Assembly: GCA_013396635.1 (NCBI GenBank)
Contig: WBMW01005650.1
Coordinates: 494,425 to 558,424, forward strand
DNA: 64,000 nucleotides
Direction: 5' to 3'
Origin: Penelope pileata
Taxonomy: Eukaryota > Chordata > Aves > Galliformes > Cracidae
Each line of letters opens with the position of its first letter. The first letter of the stretch is position 1. Of this stretch, positions 56,984 through 64,000 are shown in pieces. The position numbers and the translations under genes were made by a program. Below the pieces are notes generated by a model, which was not told the origin of the DNA, searched no databases, and was given only the letters and a program-made list of their open reading frames with translations.

Positions 56984-59900
56984 GGACTATCCTCAAAATA
57001 TGGTGCTGATTAAAGGTTCTCGTGTGAGCTCCTCAAGAGAGAGTGTAAGCAGAAGGGTAAAGGGTGTTTGTACTTCACAAGGAAAATGTTTAGACCGTGT
57101 ACATAACCATAGCTGAGAAAAACGATTCAAGGTCTAAATAGCGTGACTACATGAATTATGCTGATGGCTGTTCTGGTGGGCAAAGAAGATATTTGGTGGA
57201 GTGAACCTGCTGCACTGGATGCAATGCAGCAGCACAGAGTTGTGTAAAGCATGCAGCTCTGTGGAACAGACCTGCATGGTGGCAAGGTGAGTGCAAAGCT
57301 TTTGTAGAAAAGCCAGTTGCTACTGAGACTCTTCCTTGCCTTTGCCTTTTATAGTAGTCTACAAAAATGGTTCTTCTCCTCACTGAAGTCTTCCTCATCC
57401 AACAAAAGGTTAGCTATTTCCTTACCATGTGCTCATGTATTTGTTTCCTTCTAGAGGAGCAAATTCAATACAGTTCTGTCTCTAAAATGAAGATCTGTTG
57501 TAGGAGGAGAGGTATAAATTAAATTTTATATGGAAATTGGAAGGGTGATATATGTAATTTTAAGGTAAAAATGCGAATAAAATTTGTGGTTTATATTAAT
57601 CATTACAATCAGCTAGAATCTTTTTTGGCCTAAAAATACGTCTGCTGATGGCAATGTTTTTTAGTACTGCTACTCGGGGACTCTGGACTGTGGTTCCTAT
57701 GTAAGCATACTACTCCTTCCTGGAGTGAGGAGAAAAGAGAGGTGGATTCAGACATGTAAATGAAATGGAGGACAAAAATAAACCACCTAGATGTCCAGGG
57801 AGAGATAAAAGAATAAATTGTGAAAGGAATCCAGCCAACCCTACCTAGGTGGATGAAAGGCTGAATTTAACAGGAAAAGTAAGGACTAAGGGTACAGGCA
57901 TATGGCAATTAAACAGAAGAGGGGTAAAAACAGTACCCCTTGCTCAGTGAAGCCCGTTATGAGTCCAGTTTATGTTTCGTGTCTCTTTACACTCCTGTCT
58001 GTGAACAGGAGAGGTTTCTGTGTGTGGTAACAGTGGCAATCAAAGGATTGTCTCCTGGCTTTTGCAGAGAGATTGCTCTGTTGAGAAGCCTGCTATGATG
58101 CTGACAGGTCTAAAGAAGGAGAACTGGAAATACATCAGGGAGCTAGACACCAGCACTGCGAGTTGAGGAATGATGACAAGGAACTGAGACCTGTTCCTCA
58201 GCCCCGCGGCTGTGTGATAGCTCACACTCAACCTTCATTGATGAAGTAGGCACAAGGAGTATTAATTACCCTTCAAAACTGGCTCCTTTTGATGGGTGTG
58301 TGCTCACTGCCGCTTCACACCAAGGACTAATCATAGACTTTGCCCTTGAAACAGCTGCTTTGAGTTCAAGTAGGTCTATCAGCCATGGTGTTTGCTCAGC
58401 TGTGCTGGCTGCTCTGCTCTCCTGTTTCTAAAACAAAAATTAAATGTTGTCTATGCAACACATGAGACAGTGAGCTGTCTTTCCTAAGCAGCAAATTCAC
58501 AGTGGTGACACCTGGCAACAAGTTCATTTGGCTGTGGTCCTAAATAATAAAGACTTGGTCTCTCATGTGTGAGGCAACCAGCTCTGACAGTCCAAGTGCA
58601 GTGGTTCACTGCTTAGATGGTCACTATCTCTCTGCAAGATGTCACTGTTCGCAAAGTGAGGAGCACACATCCTTTATGGCTGTTCGTGTCCCAATATCTT
58701 CATGTAATGTCTTAATCTGTGAATTTTAGCCTACAAATTGAACCCTGAATGGGACAGGAATGTGTTACTCCCACTGCTACATGCTTAGCAATCCTTGGCA
58801 TAAATACAAGGACACTATAAGAGTCAGTGAGATCTCAAGACAAGAACGGCTGTCTTTATGGAGTTCCTCCATACATTTTTATTCAAGCTGTGATGACAGG
58901 TGAAGTCTTCAGTAGTGTCATGCCTTGGGTCCATCACTGCCCCAGCTGCATGGCCAGCCCTGGCAGTGTGAGTCTCCTCTGAGTGCTGGACCACTTGGTC
59001 ACCTCTCGCCACTGCTCTGCGAGAACAGATTCCTCTCTTCTACCGAGTCCATTTTTCTTGTGATTTCCTACCATAAACCAATCAAACTTGTTCAGTGTTA
59101 GGTTAAGCAAAGCAGCCACAATAAAAAGACATATAAATGAATGACATGCTATAAAAAGTCTCAAATTGAGCAAGATTCTCATTAAATAAAATTACAAATT
59201 TAACAGTCTGGCAGTCTCCACCTGCTGCCTTACTCTGCAAGTTGTCTTTCTAAGGTTTAGTCATGGATGAAAGTATTACCAAGCAGGAGTGAGGGAGAGA
59301 GAATCCAGTGCCTCTATCCTCAGGCAAAAGGTTCTGTGCAATGCAATCACCAAGTATTAGTGCTGTCATTTCAAAAAGCTTCAGTCACGCACCGCTCCTT
59401 CCCGCTTGCATTGTGCAGGATACCCTGTTGGAAGACGTCTCTTTTTCTGAGCAGTAACGTCAGGCTTTAATCTTTTCAAGTCATGGTTGAATTGAGAAAA
59501 AAGAAGGAAAAAAGTTTTGCAAATATTGAGATCAGGAGTAAGAGAGAAAGAGAGACAGATGCCAAGACATGATGAAAAAATTCTGTTTCTTCTGAATGCT
59601 GCTTCTACTGAGATTCATGTTTCTCCAAGAGTGGAACTAAAGCTAATTAAAGCACGTTTCAGACATCAACTTCATAGCTACGGCTTGCATGACAAGACAT
59701 ACAGATAGCATGAGGCAGAGCTCCTATGCTCAGCATCACACTCAGCTTTTGAGCTAAGTTCCAGTAATGGCACTGGGAGTCTCTGCACTGGCAGCTGAGA
59801 GAGCCAGATCCAGGGATCTGCTCTCCTCCCAGGGAGATCAAGAAATAAACATCATTTGCAGTCAGCAAGCGCTCCTTGGGATCTCTCACACCACCTGATC

Positions 59901-62900
59901 TGGATCCACGTGTTAATGTTCAAACTTGAATGAAAGAACTCTGAAAGACCCTGTCATAGAGTTTACTTTCTGCATGGCCAAATTCTCCTCAGGTTGTCAT
60001 CTTTTCTAGGAAAGCCTTTCTCATCATCCCAGAAAGCCTTTCTCATCATCCCAAAGTCTCTCAAGATAAGAGATTAATGGGAATCAATGATTACAGAGAC
60101 ATCTGGCTTTAAGAAGCTTCAAACCCTTCAACTTCAGTCTTGGCAGAAAGCTGGGGACCACTGGGGAGGGCAGTTTGTAGGTTGACTGCAGAGTCTGTAG
60201 TCATAATACCAAGACCCAGTGCTATGGCTTGGGTGTGTAAGGTGTTTGGGCAATCAGGACGTCAGTGTGTTTGTGTCCTTCTTTTTTTTTTTTTGTCAGA
60301 AAGCCACTATTTAATTAAGATGTGACATGAAATGAAGTTTGCCAAAATGTTTTCAAATCCCCAGTGTGCTCCCAGGAAAGAGATGCTTAGGACACTTGTT
60401 TTACTTGTGTTTTATACCTGTCCTTCTGATTCTTTAATGGGAAGCAACTGCAGTCTAAGTGTTAAGGATGAAAGGCAAAGAGAAATACCATTTAAATTGC
60501 TTCCATTATGTGTGTGTTTTTTAATTCTCTGTGCTAGTTCAAACAGTCCCCGTAACAGCTATATAAATGTAACGGATAATTTGACGAGCCTGAATGAGTC
60601 ATCTTTCAAAACCATTATCGTGTGAAGAGTAACATGGTTTGGAACTGTCTCCTGTCTGTGTAAAATGATATTGCTTCTTTTTGACCTTTCCTTGAATCAA
60701 AGGCAGATGCAAATATCAATGTTTCTCTATACGAATCCATGCATTCAGGAATACCTCCTCTCTATGCACAGGGTTTTGCAGTTTGAGCTACAGACTCTTT
60801 GCAGACAGTGATTCATAGGTAAAGACTCTCTCAGTGTTCTTTTCCAAGGCCATCTTTTCAAGGAAATAACTGCACATGAAAAGCACACAATTTATTTTTC
60901 AGTGTATTTTCCCATTAGTACAAAAATAAATTGTGGTATATAAGTAGACTGGGTTGGAGAACAGGTGGTGTTGAAGCAGCCAGTTAAACATACCGAATAC
61001 TAAGAGGCATTTCATTGCTGCCAGCCTATGACGAGTCCAATGCTACATTAGTGTCATGTAGCTTTTGGATCTCCAATAGGAAGTGTGTAGCAAATTCCTT
61101 GCAAGTTGAATGGAATAAGAGGGAAGAGGAGGAAGTGCTGAGGGTTTGGTAGAGGAATACCACTTGTCCCAAGCATAAAGGAGAAGTCATCATGGGAAAG
61201 GAAAAGTGAACTTGCACCTTTGCATTTCAAAGGAAAACCTCATACGGCATTGAGGGGGTGGACATCTGAATGTTTCACTGGAAAATGAAGTTCTGGCTTG
61301 CTCATTGCCTGTGCCAGATGTCAGTGCAGAGAGCCTAAGTAGGTAGAACAAGAAGTGTGAAATCAAAGAGATTCTTAAAAGTTGGCTTTGGAGTTGCAGG
61401 TGCTGACAGAAGGGTTGCACAGACAGAGGTAGAAATGGATTCCTGAGGGAGAGGAGTTAGAGAGAGGTGAGTTTTATTGTGTGGCAGATGACCAAGACCT
61501 CAGAAGTGTCTATTTGAAAAGTGTGAGTTGGACTTGATAAGCAGCTGGTAAATGGGAGGAACAAATAAGAAAAAGAAAGATGAGCAGGTCGGGACATTAG
61601 TCCAGAACAAGAAAAGACTGCATGACTGATCAAGACTTGGTAGGTAGGAAGCATATGAAGGAAGAGAAAGACACAGGCTCCAAGACCATAGCAAATAGGG
61701 TGATAAAGGATGCCAAGATCTTAAAAATCCTGTGAGAATAAGAAGAAACTGAAGAGTTGGATGAGCAATTCCAAGAGAAACAAGCAAAAGAGTAAGCTGG
61801 GAGAACGGAGGGAAGGAAGCTCCAGCAATAAGAAGGGCACAACAAGGAATCATATCTATGTCCAGTGGTATTGAGGAGAACCTCAGAATGAGAGCAGAGC
61901 CAAGTTTGCAGAATAATCACCCACAGAATATTATCTGTACAGACAATTAACTACAGGCAGTAAAACTAGTGTAGCTGAGATACAAAACAGTGTACCCATT
62001 TGTTTTACCTCGTCATGTCCTACCGCCCAGGGAAAGACATTTTTCCACTGCAAAGTGCCGGTCAGACCTGGTTGTAAGTCTTGAACATCTGGAAATCCCA
62101 GTGAATGGCACTCAAGGGGTTAATCAGTCCATAGGTTTTGTGACTAGATTAGTCATTTCAATTTATTCTTGTCCCCATACCTCCCTAGTGGTACCGTAGT
62201 GTGTTTATAAAAATAGCAAACAAATCATTTGACAGCAAGAGTTGGAAGTAAAAATTAAAAAATGCCATATTTTCCCTATTAAATTTTGATAGTCTCCCAA
62301 AGGCTTTCAATATATTGCACACGTCCAAGCTCTACCGCAGAATAATTGAATCATAAAGACTAATACCATGTGTCTTTTAAGCACATACACGAGCCGGGGA
62401 ATGCTGTGGGCAGACGTGAGAGCACAGGAGGACATGGCACAGTTATCTTTGCTTTTCCCCAGGCAGACAGGAAAGCAGTGCATGCCTCTTGCAGAGCACT
62501 CCAAAGCTCCCCAAGGGGCATCTTTTCTTTGAGAAGACAGCTCTGCTACTTGCAAGCAAGACACTTTGAATGGGTTTAACTAGTTTTGAAAACATAAGCA
62601 TTTCCTTTCCCTTGTCTCAGATATTTTAAACCTTCCTAAAGGCCAGCAAAATGATTCTATCAGCTCATCACATGCTCGTTTTGGGGGACACTCTCAAGCA
62701 AAACCAACTGGTGTTGGGTAGCTGTGTCCATGGGAGAGTAGTGATAGATTATAAACTGCCCAGGGCAGCCCTCCAATATTTCACTTCTGTGAGACATTGG
62801 TCTGAGCTGAGGTTCAGCCTCTGGAAATTGGTATCTGGCTGAGCTCAGTCAACAGATGCAAGCTCCCAGATCTGTAGGGGAAAATTGGCTGGAATCAAGT

Positions 62901-64000
62901 ATTTTTAGGCCTAGGCTCACGTATGGGCCCTGTATAGAAGCAAAATGCTGAAAATAACTATGACAAGGTTATAAAATTTGCTATAGCTGGGCATGGCAAT
63001 AGTGGTGCCAGTGAAGTGACATCAGTGGGAAACCCATGAGAGATCAGAGCCTGCCACGGAGATCTTCCACTGGCAAACAGCAAAGCTCGCTTGCCCTCTT
63101 AGATGAACTCATTGGATCTGTAAAGAATGATAAATGAGAGAAAATAAAAGTAAGAAAACATTAGCATTTATGTTACAGTCAAGAGGATCGTGTTCCATAA
63201 GCCCAAGTTTTGTAGGTTCAAAGCCAACATGAGGAGCAGGACATCCCTTCAATTAGACCCCTAATAAAGCAAAACTCTGAAAACATCTCCAGCTGATCCT
63301 GCTCCGGAGCTGCTTTGAACTTTCCCTGAAGAAGGAGGGGGGTGTCATTTTTACAGGCCATGTACAAGCTCTTCACATTAGAGAGTCTGAGGGAAAGCTT
63401 GGCTTTGGTCAGAAAGCTTCACTGCTTTATTCCAGAGATGACAACACCCAAATACAATGTGTTTGCAATGGCAACACTGCTGGTTAACGGGACAACCAAA
63501 CTCTCTCTCTGGAGCTGACCTTTTTTCATTGATTTCACTGAGCTAAGAACATGGAACAATAAATGAATCTTCCTGTATGTCTGTCCTTATCCGTTAAAAA
63601 AAAAAAATAGGGAAAGCCTGGACCTGATCCAAAACCTTGTAGAATTTTTTCACATGCCTTACTGGACTTTATGATCATTTCAAATGAATTTCACCTGTAA
63701 CCACGCAGTGCCTGGGGCTGCAAGTGTTGGATGCTCCATTGTATACAGGGTTTAGCTTCTTCTACTGAAGCATTTAACCCTTCTGAAAGCTGAAATGTAA
63801 CCTGAACACCACTAGTTTTCACAGAAGCATGAGTGTGCTTAACCAATTTAATTTTTGCATTTGTTATCATGAAGTAGAAATAATTATAGCCTTGACCTTT
63901 TGGGTAGGGGCCAAGCCATAAATGTGAGAGGTAAACGCAATAAATAAATAAATATAACATGCAACTGCCCTGCTCTGAAAGCAGTGAGTATTTTCTGCAT
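56984..64000. other. Gene-free AT-rich DNA
   Basis: Nothing recognisable as an exon, RNA gene, promoter or recent mobile element is seen in these 7 kb. Small structures are the 22-bp tandem duplication at 60010-60053, a T-run near 60281, a possible old-repeat scrap at 59972-59995 (GGCCAAATTCTCCTCAGGTT) and an (AAAT)n-like stretch near 63938. Open frames are under about 120 codons without known domains. Confidence 0.55.
60010..60053. repeat. 22-bp perfect tandem duplication
   Basis: The 22 bases beginning GAAAGCCTTTCTCATCATCC occur twice in direct succession (60010-60031 and 60032-60053) without a mismatch. This implies a recent slippage or unequal-exchange event, or a polymorphic minisatellite seed. 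Confidence 0.95.

Noticed and set aside
63205..63240. Possible tRNA B box (GGTTCAAAGCC)
   Set aside because: The T-stem has a mismatch, there is no convincing A box about 50 bases upstream and no acceptor-stem pairing.
1..64000. CRISPR array, bacterial operon, prophage or intact endogenous retrovirus
   Set aside because: The composition, CR1 content and lack of compact coding genes show vertebrate DNA. No paired LTRs or gag/pol/env-like frames were recognised.

Overview
This window looks like non-coding nuclear DNA from a bird, possibly a galliform or close relative. The best evidence is a CR1 LINE 3' fragment of avian type at about 54637-55035, a second short CR1 piece at 10521-10600, and a low density of interspersed repeats. 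Several very old amniote-level repeats (MIR-like SINEs and a palindromic repeat family) support an amniote genome. The species, chromosome and neighbouring gene cannot be told from the sequence alone.

No protein-coding gene could be supported. I looked for long open frames with recognisable domains, for exon-like segments bounded by splice sites, and for processed gene copies. The longest open frames are either translations of simple repeats (41.8-43.1 kb) or lie in GC-rich or stop-poor DNA without a recognisable protein family. No tRNA, rRNA or known microRNA was recognised. The window is therefore best read as a gene desert or a very long intron or flank that carries regulatory DNA.

Layout. 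From 1 to about 20.6 kb the DNA is AT-rich and carries only degraded repeats. From about 20.65 to 33.1 kb there is a run of segments that keep CpG dinucleotides and dense transcription-factor motifs. In its middle lies a CpG island (about 29.57-30.36 kb, interrupted by a 26-base assembly gap) with a second CpG-rich core at 30.57-31.19 kb. This is the only strong promoter candidate. It is followed by a purine-rich tract with a 63-bp duplication (31.24-31.44 kb) and an inverted GATA pair at 33.02 kb. A GC-rich patch at 35.88-36.06 kb ends in a good CTCF-like motif. Further conserved-looking segments lie at about 36.4, 39.0-39.5, 43.4-44.9 and 51.2-51.5 kb. A composite pyrimidine array of more than 1.1 kb, broken by a 188-base gap, fills 41.85-43.01 kb. 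At 54.6-55.35 kb a CR1 3' end abuts a GC-rich segment with GC-box, YY1-like and E2F-like motifs. From 55.35 kb to the end the DNA is again plain, apart from a (GA)n/(AAAAAG)n tract at 56.8-57.0 kb.

Conservation and regulatory calls here rest on composition and motif content only. They are inferences that need alignment to other vertebrate genomes. Repeat calls rest on remembered family consensus patterns rather than a database search.
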